A stretch of 46,187 nt of DNA. It comes from an uncultured Sphingorhabdus sp. Its GTDB lineage: Bacteria; Pseudomonadota; Alphaproteobacteria; Sphingomonadales; Sphingomonadaceae. The notes beneath the pieces were generated by a model. That model did no database searches, was not told the DNA's origin, and was given only the letters and a program-made list of their open reading frames with translations. Positions within the stretch are counted from its first letter, which is position 1; each line of letters starts with the position of its first letter. A program made the position numbers and the translations under genes. Below, piece after piece: positions 9,358-16,579 of the stretch. The stretch spans positions 1 through 46,187 of the forward strand of contig CALMYW010000210.1 of the NCBI GenBank assembly GCA_937873665.1. The letters run 5' to 3'.

Positions 9358-10446
9358 TCAAAAACCCAATTCGCTCATCTCGACGACACGCTTCTCGCGC
9401 GCGCTGATCTCTGCGGCCATGCCGATGGCGACGGCGCGCATGCCGTCTTCTGCCGTCACCTCCACTGGGCCTTCGCCGCGCACGGCAGCGTTGAATTTCT
9501 GATGTTCATAATAAGTTGAGCCGTGATGGCTGCCGGCCTTCAGCGCGGCTTCGTCGACTTCGATGACAGTGCGCTCGACAGCCTTTGGCTGGCGGAAACC
9601 GACGCGTGGTGAATAGACCAGGCTGCCTTCGGGAATAAGGCAATCGAGCCGGGCCTTGTCACCAACCGCAGTGATCTCTTCCTGATTTTCGGCGCCGTCG
9701 GCAAACATTGAAAGGTCGAGCATCGCACGCACACCATTGGCGAAATCGACCGTGGTGTAGCTGTTGTCGATAATGTCAGGACGACGGCCATCATAGCTTT
9801 CGTCGAGATGGTTCACGTCCATCGCGCCCGAACAATATACCCGCACCGCTTCTGACTGGGTGATCAGCCGCATCAGATCGAAGAAATGGCAGCATTTCTC
9901 GACCATCGTACCGCCAGTATTTTCGGAGAAGCGGTTCCAGTCGGCGACCTTGGGCAGGAAGGGGAAGCGGTGCTCGCGGATTGAAAGCATCTGCAATTTG
10001 CCGGTGCGGCCGTCATGCACCTGACGGATGAATTCGGCTGCCGGCGGCATGTAGCGATATTCCATCGCCGTCCAGAATATGCCTGGCGATTGTGCCGCAC
10101 GCTCGACAATCCAGCGCGCATCTTCGATTTTGGTGGCGAGCGGTTTCTCGCACAGGATGTGAAGACCCGCGTCGAAAAGCGGAACGAGTACGTCGCGGTG
10201 TGTGTAGTTGGGGCTGGCGACAATAACCGCATCGCACAGGTCGGAAGCGGCAAGTTCAGCCGAGCTGGAAAAGGTCTGGACGCCATCCGTCGCTTCGCCG
10301 AGCGCATTCTTCGCCCAGCCGAGTGAACTTTCGGTGGGATCGGCCAATGCCGTGACAACAGCACCGGGGGTGATCGCCAGGTTTTGGATATGCTCCACAC
10401 CCATCATGCCCGAGCCGACAAGGCCGTAGCGAACCGTATTCGTCAA
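9358..10446 (-). CDS. Gfo/Idh/MocA family NAD(P)-dependent oxidoreductase, possible NAD+-dependent glycosidase
   Basis: This is a cytoplasmic protein of 362 residues with an N-terminal Rossmann fold (YGLVGSGMMGVEHI near the start). The family signature CEKPLAT lies near residue 100. The C-terminal substrate domain contains EHRFPFLPK and GGTMVEKCCHFFDLMR. I chose the TTG at 10446, preceded by GGGAGAGG. A longer frame to TTG 10467 would run into the operator at 10462-10475. Gfo/Idh/MocA enzymes oxidise sugars or cyclitols. Some (GH109, and from memory the NAD+-dependent sulfoquinovosidases of GH188) instead cleave glycosides by transient C3 oxidation. No classical glycoside hydrolase is present in this island, so this gene is the best candidate for releasing the sugar from its aglycone. 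Simple dehydrogenase activity is equally compatible with the sequence. Confidence 0.85.
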   Translation of the reverse strand: MTNTVRYGLVGSGMMGVEHIQNLAITPGAVVTALADPTESSLGWAKNALGEATDGVQTFSSSAELAASDLCDAVIVASPNYTHRDVLVPLFDAGLHILCEKPLATKIEDARWIVERAAQSPGIFWTAMEYRYMPPAAEFIRQVHDGRTGKLQMLSIREHRFPFLPKVADWNRFSENTGGTMVEKCCHFFDLMRLITQSEAVRVYCSGAMDVNHLDESYDGRRPDIIDNSYTTVDFANGVRAMLDLSMFADGAENQEEITAVGDKARLDCLIPEGSLVYSPRVGFRQPKAVERTVIEVDEAALKAGSHHGSTYYEHQKFNAAVRGEGPVEVTAEDGMRAVAIGMAAEISAREKRVVEMSELGF

Positions 10447-10461
10447 ATGTCCTCTCCCGTC

Positions 10462-10475
10462 TGACAACGGTGTCT
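10462..10475. promoter_or_regulatory. LacI-type operator, left copy
   Basis: TGACAACGGTGTCT is a near-palindrome (GACANCGNTGTC with a CG centre), the usual shape of LacI/GalR-family operators. It lies 16 bases upstream of the chosen start of the Gfo/Idh/MocA gene and about 90 bases before the lacI-type gene. The same 14 bases occur inverted at 11608-11621. Confidence 0.8.
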
Positions 10476-10476
10476 A

Positions 10477-10490
10477 TGACAGCCTTGTCA
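10477..10490. promoter_or_regulatory. Second LacI-type operator-like site
   Basis: TGACAGCCTTGTCA has perfect TGACA/TGTCA half-sites with the same 14-base span as the neighbouring operator, but the centre is CC rather than CG. Its centre is 15 bases from that of the first site. It may be a weaker auxiliary site or part of the divergent promoter. Confidence 0.5.
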
Positions 10491-10563
10491 CAAAATATCG
10501 GCAGCTTGGCAAGAGGGCAGATTCCACGCTTGCAGATTTTGGCCTGACTGTTACCGAAATGCC

Positions 10564-11568
10564 ATGCGCGTCACGATAAAAGATGTCTCCCGCATTGCGG
10601 GTGTTTCGATCAAAACGGTTTCGCGCGTCCTGAACAAGGAAAAATATGTCAGCGACGAAACCCGTCGCAAGGTTGAGGAAGCAGTCGCCGCGCTGAACTT
10701 CAGCCCGAGCCTTGCGGCGCGGACTTTGGCTGGTTCGCGTTCGTTTCAAATTGCGCTGATCTACGATAATCACAGCCCCTATTATATCCATGCCGTGCAG
10801 GAAGGCGTGTGGAACCGGTGCCGTGAAGAAGGCGTCCGGATGCTTGCGCAACCGGTCGACATCGACTCGCCGACGTTGGCACAGGAAATTGGCGGGTTGA
10901 TCGATGAAACCCACGTCGACGGGGTGATTTTGTCTTCGCCTGTAACCGATGCCCCGGCCGCGCTTGCCGAACTGGAGCGGCGCCGGATCCGCTTCGTCCG
11001 CATTTCGCCCGGTACCAATCATGCGCTGACAAGCTCGGTTTTCATGGATGATGCGCAGGCCGCGGACGACATGACGACGCACCTGATCAACCAGGGGCAC
11101 CGCCGTATCGGCTTTGTCATCGGTCACCCCAATCATATGGCGAGCGACCAGCGCCATTTCGGCTATCGCCGCGCGCTCGACCGGGCGGGAATTGCTTATG
11201 AGCCGGAACTGGTGCGTCCCGGAACCTTCGATTTTGAAAGCGGCATGGCCGCGGCGGAAGCCCTTCTGAAACTAACCAACAAGCCGACCGCCATTTTTGC
11301 AAGCAACGACGACATGGCGGCGGGGGTTCTCTCTTACGCGCACCGTGTCGGCCTTGATGTACCGCAGGATCTATCAGTCGCAGGCTTTGACGATACCCCG
11401 CTCGCGCAATTGGTCTGGCCGCCTTTGACCACGATCCGGCAACCTGTGCGGGAGCTGGCCTATGCTGCCACCAATCAGTTGTTTTGTCCCGATCCGGCTA
11501 TCGTGCACCAGCGGCTGCAACACGAAGTGATGGTTAGAGGGTCGACCGCGCCTTTGCGCAAACCCTGA
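10564..11568 (+). CDS. LacI/GalR family transcriptional regulator of the sulfosugar island
   Basis: This is a DNA-binding repressor of 334 residues. Residues 2-24 form the LacI helix-turn-helix (VTIKDVSRIAGVSIKTVSRVLN), followed by the hinge LAARTLAGSRS. A periplasmic-binding-protein-like effector domain starts near residue 60 (IALIYDNHSPYYIHAVQEGV) and contains FASNDDMAAGVL and VAGFDDTPLAQLVWPPLTTIRQP, both typical. The gene sits between divergent arms. Two operator-like sites precede it (10462-10490) and one follows it in front of the aldo/keto reductase (11608-11621), so it probably controls both arms and itself. The effector is likely the sugar substrate or a pathway intermediate (inference). 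Confidence 0.93.
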   Translation: MRVTIKDVSRIAGVSIKTVSRVLNKEKYVSDETRRKVEEAVAALNFSPSLAARTLAGSRSFQIALIYDNHSPYYIHAVQEGVWNRCREEGVRMLAQPVDIDSPTLAQEIGGLIDETHVDGVILSSPVTDAPAALAELERRRIRFVRISPGTNHALTSSVFMDDAQAADDMTTHLINQGHRRIGFVIGHPNHMASDQRHFGYRRALDRAGIAYEPELVRPGTFDFESGMAAAEALLKLTNKPTAIFASNDDMAAGVLSYAHRVGLDVPQDLSVAGFDDTPLAQLVWPPLTTIRQPVRELAYAATNQLFCPDPAIVHQRLQHEVMVRGSTAPLRKP

Positions 11569-11607
11569 TTTTACCGGCTTGACGATCGGTCGTTTGAAGG
11601 TTCAATA

Positions 11608-11621
11608 AGACACCGTTGTCA
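11608..11621. promoter_or_regulatory. LacI-type operator, right copy
   Basis: AGACACCGTTGTCA is the exact reverse complement of the 14-mer at 10462-10475. It lies 22 bases before the ATG of the aldo/keto reductase gene and 40 bases after the regulator stop codon. This implies that the plus-strand catabolic operon has its own regulated promoter. Confidence 0.8.
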
Positions 11622-11642
11622 TATCGGGGAGACGGAGCGTCC

Positions 11643-12566
11643 ATGAGCGCGAACCAGACATTGCCAGCGCCCGCAAAGATGCGGCGCTTGGGGAACAGCG
11701 AGATTGAAGTCAGCACCATCGCCTGGGGCATGTGGCGGCTTGCGGAGAATGGCCGCACCGCGGCGGACGCAGCGAAACTGGTTCATACCGTGCTTGATGC
11801 AGGCATGAATTTCCTTGATACGGCAGATATTTACGGATTTGACGGAAGCGATGGCTTTGGCGACGCCGAAGCCCTGCTCGGGGAAGTATTGGCTGCCGAG
11901 CCGGGTCTGCGCGCACGGATGGTGCTCGCCAGCAAGGGCGGAATCATGCCGCCTTTGCCTTACGACCAGAGCACCGCCTATCTTTCGTCGGCGCTCGACG
12001 CCTCGCTCAAGCGGCTCCGAACCGAGACAATCGATCTCTACCAGATCCACCGCCCCGATATACTTGCGCACCCGCAGGAAGTCGCCAAGACTCTCGATGA
12101 CGCGGTCAAAGCGGGCAAGATCCGGACTATTGGCGTTTCAAACTTTACGATCCACCAGACAGCGGCGCTCAACCAGTTCCTCGGAAACAAGCTGGTGGCG
12201 ACGCAGCCGGAAATCAGCCCGCTGCGCATCACCTGCTTTGAAAATGGCGAGCTTGATCAGGCGATGATGATGGGCCTGACTCCGCTGGCGTGGTCGCCGC
12301 TCGGTGGTGGCCGCCTCGCCAATCCAGAAAGCGAGCGCGACACAGCCGTGGCGGCGGAACTGGATCGCGTTGCTGACGAACAGGGCGTATCGAGGACCGT
12401 CGCCGCCTATAGCTGGCTGATGGCGCATCCGGCGGGCATCATTCCGATTGTCGGTTCGCAGCAGCGGGGTCGTATCGCCGAGGCTGCCGAAGCCTACAAG
12501 GTCCGCTGGTCAAGGCAGGACTGGTATGCCGTGCTTGTCGCGGCACGAGGAGAAAGGCTGCCCTGA
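11643..12566 (+). CDS. Aldo/keto reductase, candidate 6-oxo-sugar reductase
   Basis: This is a cytoplasmic NAD(P)H-dependent TIM-barrel reductase of 307 residues. The start is the ATG at 11643, after GGGGAGACGGAG; a longer frame from TTG 11616 would start inside the operator. The aldo/keto reductase catalytic tetrad is complete: D59 and Y64 in FLDTADIYG, K98 in LASKGG, and H136 in YQIHRPD. The cofactor-site motifs GVSNFT and IIPIVGS are present. It resembles the YdhF-like branch. In the known sulfoquinovose monooxygenase pathway an aldo/keto reductase (SmoB) reduces the 6-oxo-glucose produced by C-S cleavage to glucose. This gene directly precedes the monooxygenase and fits that role by context only. 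Confidence 0.9.
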   Translation: MSANQTLPAPAKMRRLGNSEIEVSTIAWGMWRLAENGRTAADAAKLVHTVLDAGMNFLDTADIYGFDGSDGFGDAEALLGEVLAAEPGLRARMVLASKGGIMPPLPYDQSTAYLSSALDASLKRLRTETIDLYQIHRPDILAHPQEVAKTLDDAVKAGKIRTIGVSNFTIHQTAALNQFLGNKLVATQPEISPLRITCFENGELDQAMMMGLTPLAWSPLGGGRLANPESERDTAVAAELDRVADEQGVSRTVAAYSWLMAHPAGIIPIVGSQQRGRIAEAAEAYKVRWSRQDWYAVLVAARGERLP

Positions 12567-12631
12567 GCTGCCATATGAAGCGAACCGGCCAGTTCGGACC
12601 GGATCACCGTTGAAACTGCACGTCGAACCGG

Positions 12632-12656
12632 TTTGCCGTTAGCACCGGTCGGCAAA
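12632..12656 (+). other. Hairpin touching the ribosome site of the monooxygenase gene
   Basis: TTTGCCG (12632-12638) and CGGCAAA (12650-12656) can pair around an 11-base loop. The 3' arm overlaps the first bases of the AAGGAG ribosome site (12655-12660) of the gene starting at 12668. It could modulate translation or end some transcripts after the reductase gene. Confidence 0.4.
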
Positions 12657-12667
12657 GGAGAGTGAGT

Positions 12668-13756
12668 ATGAGCGGCCAACAATGCGAGATCGCCTGGTTT
12701 TCGGCGCTATGCGACGATGATTATGAGTTTCTGGGGGTTCCCGATCCCTATCTGCAATCGAGCTGGGAGCATTGCCGCAACATCGTGCTCCGTGCCGAAG
12801 AGGGCGGATTCGACAATATTCTCCTCCCCTCGGGTTACCAGCTCGGCCTTGATACCACAGCCTTCGCCGCCGCCGTCGCAACGCAGGTCAAGCGGACGAA
12901 GCTGCTTTGGGCGACGCGCATGGGCGAGGACTGGCCGCCGCAACTCGCGCGCCGTATCGCCACGCTCGACCGCATTCTTGGGCCCAATGCTGCCGGAACC
13001 GGCGGGCGGCTGAACGTCAACATCATCTCGTCAGACATGCCAGGCGAAAAGATCGAAAGCGGCCCGCGCTATCGCCGTGCCACCGAGATCATGAAGATTG
13101 TTCGGACATTGCTCAACGGCGAGTCGCTCGATTTCCAAGGCGAGTTCTACAACCTCCAGCTTGATCCGGCGCGCATCACAACCCTGTCGGGCAAATGCCC
13201 GGCGTTCTATTTTGGCGGCCTCAGCCACGAGGCGCGCGAATGCGCCGCAGAGGGCTGCGACGTCTATCTGATGTGGCCCGACACAATGGACAAGGTGCGC
13301 GAAACGATCACCGACATGAAGCAGCGCGCCGCCGCCAAAGGACGTAGCCTTAAGTTCGGCTATCGCGTCCATGTCGTGGTGCGCGAGACCGAGGAGGAAG
13401 CCCGCGCCTATGCTGACAGACTGCTGTCCAAGCTGGACGAGGAAGCAGGCAAGGCGATCCGCGAAAAGTCACTCGATGCCAAAAATTACGGCGTGCAGCG
13501 CCAGCAGGAATTGCGCGGAGCAGCGGGCGGTGACGGCTTTGTCGAGGACAATCTGTGGACCGGCATCGGTCGGGCCCGTTCGGGCTGCGGTGCGGCGATC
13601 GTCGGCACACCCGATCAGGTGCTCGCTAAATTGCGTGCCTATCAAGCGGAAGGCATTGAGGCCTTCATTCTCTCCGGTTATCCGCATATGCAGGAAGCGG
13701 ACATGTTCGCGCGTTACGTCTTGCCGCATATCCAGCATGGGCCGCTGGCGCTATAA
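12668..13756 (+). CDS. SsuD-like FMNH2-dependent sulfonate monooxygenase (LLM class)
   Basis: This is a 362-residue bacterial luciferase-like TIM-barrel enzyme, closest by eye to alkanesulfonate monooxygenase SsuD. The start is ATG 12668, seven bases after AAGGAG. SsuD landmarks are kept: ARRIATLDRI near 94-103, FYFGGLS at 180-186, R233 and H235 in FGYRVHVVVRET, R304 in the GIGRARSG stretch, and Y338 in LSGYPH. These match SsuD active-site residues R226, H228, R297 and Y331. The SsuD cysteine (C54) position has no cysteine here (PSGYQLG), suggesting another substrate pocket. Family reaction: R-CH2-SO3- + FMNH2 + O2 gives an aldehyde plus sulfite. With an aldo/keto reductase, FMN reductase and sulfite-exporter homologue beside it, the role parallels SmoC, the sulfoquinovose monooxygenase. 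The exact substrate is inferred. Confidence 0.9.
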   Translation: MSGQQCEIAWFSALCDDDYEFLGVPDPYLQSSWEHCRNIVLRAEEGGFDNILLPSGYQLGLDTTAFAAAVATQVKRTKLLWATRMGEDWPPQLARRIATLDRILGPNAAGTGGRLNVNIISSDMPGEKIESGPRYRRATEIMKIVRTLLNGESLDFQGEFYNLQLDPARITTLSGKCPAFYFGGLSHEARECAAEGCDVYLMWPDTMDKVRETITDMKQRAAAKGRSLKFGYRVHVVVRETEEEARAYADRLLSKLDEEAGKAIREKSLDAKNYGVQRQQELRGAAGGDGFVEDNLWTGIGRARSGCGAAIVGTPDQVLAKLRAYQAEGIEAFILSGYPHMQEADMFARYVLPHIQHGPLAL

Positions 13757-13779
13757 CACCGCCGATACAGGGAGCAGTG

Positions 13780-15261
13780 ATGGAGATTTATGATGTCGCG
13801 GTCATTGGCGGTGGGGGCAATGGATGCGGCATCGCGCGCGATGCTGCAGGGCGCGGCGTCCGCGTTTTGCTGCTCGAGGCAAAGGATCTGGCAAGCGGAA
13901 CCTCCTCGGCTTCGAGCAAGCTGATCCACGGTGGCCTGCGCTATCTCGAGCATTATGAATTCGCTCTGGTGCGCGAATCGCTGACCGAACGCGAGGCATT
14001 GTGGGCCATTGCGCCGCACATCATTTGGCCGATGCGTTTCGTACTGCCGCATGTGAAAGGCCTGCGCCCCCGCTGGCTGCTGCGGTTAGGTCTGTATCTC
14101 TACGACCATCTGAGCGCGCGCAAACGGCTGCCTGCGACCGAAAGCATCCGGCTGTCACAGCATCCGGCGGGTGCCCCGCTCAAGCCCGAATTCACCAACG
14201 GCTTCATCTATTCCGATTGCTGGGTGGACGATGCCCGGCTGGTTGTGCTCAACGCCCGCGACGCCGCCAATCATGGCGCGGATGTCGTAACACACTGCCC
14301 CGTCACCCGGCTCGAGCGCAAGGATGGCATCTGGCATATCGACGCAGGCGGGCGGGCGTTTCAGGCGCGTTCCATCGTCAACGCTGCGGGTCCCTCGGTG
14401 CTGCACGTGCTGAACCACAGCCCTGACAAGGCCGATTATGCGATGCGGCTGGTGCGCGGGTCGCATATTGTCGTGCCCAAATTGTTTGACCATCCCTATC
14501 CCTATTTCTTCCAGCTTCCCGATGGCCGGATTTTCTTTGCCATACCCTATGAGCATGATTTCACCCTGATCGGCACCACAGATGCCGATCACAAAAGCGG
14601 CCTCGACCATATCGAGGCCAGCAAAGACGAGATTGCCTATCTGTGCGAAGGTGCCAGCCACTTCTTCCGCGCGCCGGTTCGGCCCGAAGATGTTGTCTGG
14701 TCCTATTCGGGGGTGCGGCCATTGGTTGACGATGGTTCGGGAAAACCTGAGGCGGCAACGCGTGGCTATCGGCTGGATTTGAGTGATGCCGAAGACGGCG
14801 CACCCATTCTCAACATTTTCGGAGGCAAGATCACAACCTACCGCCACCTTGCTGAGGAAGCGGTCGATCTGCTTGCCACACGATTACCGCTGCCGCAGAA
14901 CAGGCATTGGACCGGAACCGAGGCGTTGCCGGGGGGTGGTTTTGATGTCGACGCGACGGCAGAAGAGCGGCAGAAGCTCGAACAACGCTACCCCTTCCTC
15001 GAACCCGATTGGACGGACCGTCTGTTCAAAAGCTATGGTCTGGACAGCTATGCCATCCTCGGCGACGCAAAAACCCTATCCGATTGCGGCCAGCATTTCG
15101 GCCATGGCCTTACCGAACGTGAAATCGAACATTTGACCGGCAAAGAATGGGCTCGCACGTCCGACGACATATTGTGGCGGCGCACAAAACTGGGCCTGCG
15201 GATGAATCAGCAAGAGCAGCTACAGCTAGAAAATTATCTCAGAAAGGCGGTGGCCACATGA
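13780..15261 (+). CDS. glpD: Glycerol-3-phosphate dehydrogenase, FAD-dependent (GlpD-type)
   Basis: This is a 493-residue membrane-associated flavoprotein that oxidises sn-glycerol-3-phosphate to dihydroxyacetone phosphate and passes electrons to quinone. It has the N-terminal FAD dinucleotide motif VIGGGGNGCGIARDAAGRG (from residue 9), then ASSKLIHGGLRYLEHYE, the GlpD signature. VNAAGPSVL, SGVRPLVDDG and FGGKITTYRHLAEEAVD are also family-typical. A C-terminal helical domain carries WRRTKLGLRM. ATG 13780 is used rather than the adjacent GTG 13777. The gene is 23 bases after the monooxygenase and overlaps the FMN reductase gene by ATGA. No glycerol kinase is visible in the window. Placement here suggests use of glycerol freed from a glyceryl glycoside such as sulfoquinovosyl glycerol (inference). 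Confidence 0.93.
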   Translation: MEIYDVAVIGGGGNGCGIARDAAGRGVRVLLLEAKDLASGTSSASSKLIHGGLRYLEHYEFALVRESLTEREALWAIAPHIIWPMRFVLPHVKGLRPRWLLRLGLYLYDHLSARKRLPATESIRLSQHPAGAPLKPEFTNGFIYSDCWVDDARLVVLNARDAANHGADVVTHCPVTRLERKDGIWHIDAGGRAFQARSIVNAAGPSVLHVLNHSPDKADYAMRLVRGSHIVVPKLFDHPYPYFFQLPDGRIFFAIPYEHDFTLIGTTDADHKSGLDHIEASKDEIAYLCEGASHFFRAPVRPEDVVWSYSGVRPLVDDGSGKPEAATRGYRLDLSDAEDGAPILNIFGGKITTYRHLAEEAVDLLATRLPLPQNRHWTGTEALPGGGFDVDATAEERQKLEQRYPFLEPDWTDRLFKSYGLDSYAILGDAKTLSDCGQHFGHGLTEREIEHLTGKEWARTSDDILWRRTKLGLRMNQQEQLQLENYLRKAVAT

Positions 15262-15836
15262 GCCCCAAAATTGTCGCCATCGGCGGAACGATTAACCCCG
15301 GCAGTTCGACGGAAATGGCGTTGCGCACCGCGTTGGCTGTGGCCGAAGCACAGGGTGCCGAAGTCAAATTATTCGGCGGCGAGTATCTTGCGGCCCTCCC
15401 CCATTATCGCAGCAAGGCACACAGCGCAGCAGACGGGGCCGAAATGGTCGAGGCGGTTCGCGCTGCCGACGGCATCATCATTGCAGCCCCCGGTTATCAT
15501 GGCACAATTTCAGGGCTGGTGAAAAACGCGCTCGACTATCTAGAAGACCTGTCAAAAGACGACCGGCCCTATCTCGATGGTCGCGCCGTCGGCCTGATTG
15601 CAACCGCTTTTGGCGATCAGGCCAGCATGAGCACGATGCAGACTTTACGCAGTATCGTCCACGCCCTGCGCGGCTGGCCGACGCCGATGGGAGCGACCGT
15701 CCGCACCTATCCCGACCTGTTCTCACCTGATGGGGAGTGCCTTGACGACCGGGTTTCGATGCAGCTCGATATTGTAGGAAAACAGGTTGTGCAGGGCGCA
15801 CGCAGCTTTGCCGCAACCTCGGGGGGGCACGCATGA
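15258..15836 (+). CDS. NAD(P)H-dependent FMN reductase, SsuE-like
   Basis: This is a flavodoxin-fold reductase of 192 residues. The phosphate-binding loop is GGTINPGSSTEMALR near the N-terminus. The flavin-contact segment is APGYHGTISGLVKNALDYLE, as in SsuE/MsuE-type reductases. The start ATG 15258 overlaps the glpD stop (ATGA), implying translational coupling; a frame extending to 15147 lies inside glpD and is rejected. It most likely supplies FMNH2 to the monooxygenase at 12668, as SsuE does for SsuD. The stop overlaps the next gene by 4 bases. Confidence 0.9.
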   Translation: MSPKIVAIGGTINPGSSTEMALRTALAVAEAQGAEVKLFGGEYLAALPHYRSKAHSAADGAEMVEAVRAADGIIIAAPGYHGTISGLVKNALDYLEDLSKDDRPYLDGRAVGLIATAFGDQASMSTMQTLRSIVHALRGWPTPMGATVRTYPDLFSPDGECLDDRVSMQLDIVGKQVVQGARSFAATSGGHA

Positions 15837-16444
15837 ACGATCTGAACGCAGCGATCGAGGCGCTGGGCAAAGGTGAAATCATCGTCATCACCGGCGACCG
15901 GTTCCGGCGCGGCGACATCGATTTCGCAATTGCGGCCAAGCATATCACAGCCGATGCGATCAACTTCATGGCGCGCCATGGCCGTGGCCTTATCTGCCTG
16001 TCGCTGACGCCAGCAAGGGCAGTAAAATTGGGCATCAGCCTAATCAATCCCGGCAGCGAGCGTCAGTCAGGTCGCCCTTTCGGTCGATCGATTGAGGCGC
16101 GCGCCGATGTAACGACCGGCATTTCTGCTGCGGACCGGGCGAAGACAGTCGAAGTGGCTGTGGCTGAAGGGGCCAATAGCGACGATCTCGTCTCCCCCGG
16201 GCATGTCTTCCCGCTGATCGCATCCGAAGGTGGCACAGCCGAGCGACCGGCAGCCGCCGAAGCCTCGATCGATCTGTGCCGCCTTGCGGGATGCGGTGAC
16301 GCAGCAGTGATCTGTTCGATCATGCGCGACGACGGCGAAATGGCACGCCTGAATGACATAGGCGAACTGATCGAAAGCCATGCCCTGAAGGTTGCCGACA
16401 TTGATGACCTTCTGCAGCGCCTCGGCATTGCGCCAGAAGCCTAG
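15833..16444 (+). CDS. RibB-like protein lacking catalytic residues
   Basis: This 203-residue protein is clearly related to 3,4-dihydroxy-2-butanone-4-phosphate synthase (RibB). Family blocks DVTTGISAADRAKTV (92-106), SPGHVFPLIASEGG (121-134) and DDGEMARL (166-173) are intact. The active site is not. The acidic RENEGD loop with metal ligand Glu38 of E. coli RibB is RFRRGD here (F24 at the Glu position). The GGHTEA motif with metal ligand His153 has become PAAAEA (A141). The catalytic Glu174 of CEL is S162 (CSI). Typical riboflavin synthesis is therefore unlikely. The start overlaps the FMN reductase stop by 4 bases, so it is made with that enzyme. A new role, such as binding flavin, a sugar phosphate or the monooxygenase complex, is open. 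Confidence 0.85.
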   Translation: MNDLNAAIEALGKGEIIVITGDRFRRGDIDFAIAAKHITADAINFMARHGRGLICLSLTPARAVKLGISLINPGSERQSGRPFGRSIEARADVTTGISAADRAKTVEVAVAEGANSDDLVSPGHVFPLIASEGGTAERPAAAEASIDLCRLAGCGDAAVICSIMRDDGEMARLNDIGELIESHALKVADIDDLLQRLGIAPEA

Positions 16445-16579
16445 CCTTCCCGCGATAGGGCCAAGCTGAAATCGGAGCGCACGCTTCGGCTAGTTATGCA
16501 TGCGATACCCGCCAAATCTAGTGACCAAGAGATTGCGTTGTTGGTGCAGACGATCGAAGTTGATCGACTGCCATTAGCC

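Noticed and set aside
10447..10467. Longer start (TTG 10467) for the Gfo/Idh/MocA gene
   Set aside because: It would place the start inside the operator and lacks a ribosome site, while TTG 10446 has GGGAGAGG in front.
12602..12615. GATCACCGTTGAAA as a third LacI operator before the monooxygenase gene
   Set aside because: Only 9 of 14 positions match the operator and the TGTC half-site is lost; the core alone is not convincing.
15147..15257. N-terminal extension of the FMN reductase
   Set aside because: It lies inside glpD in another frame and does not look like a flavodoxin N-terminus; ATG 15258 overlaps the glpD stop in the usual coupled way.
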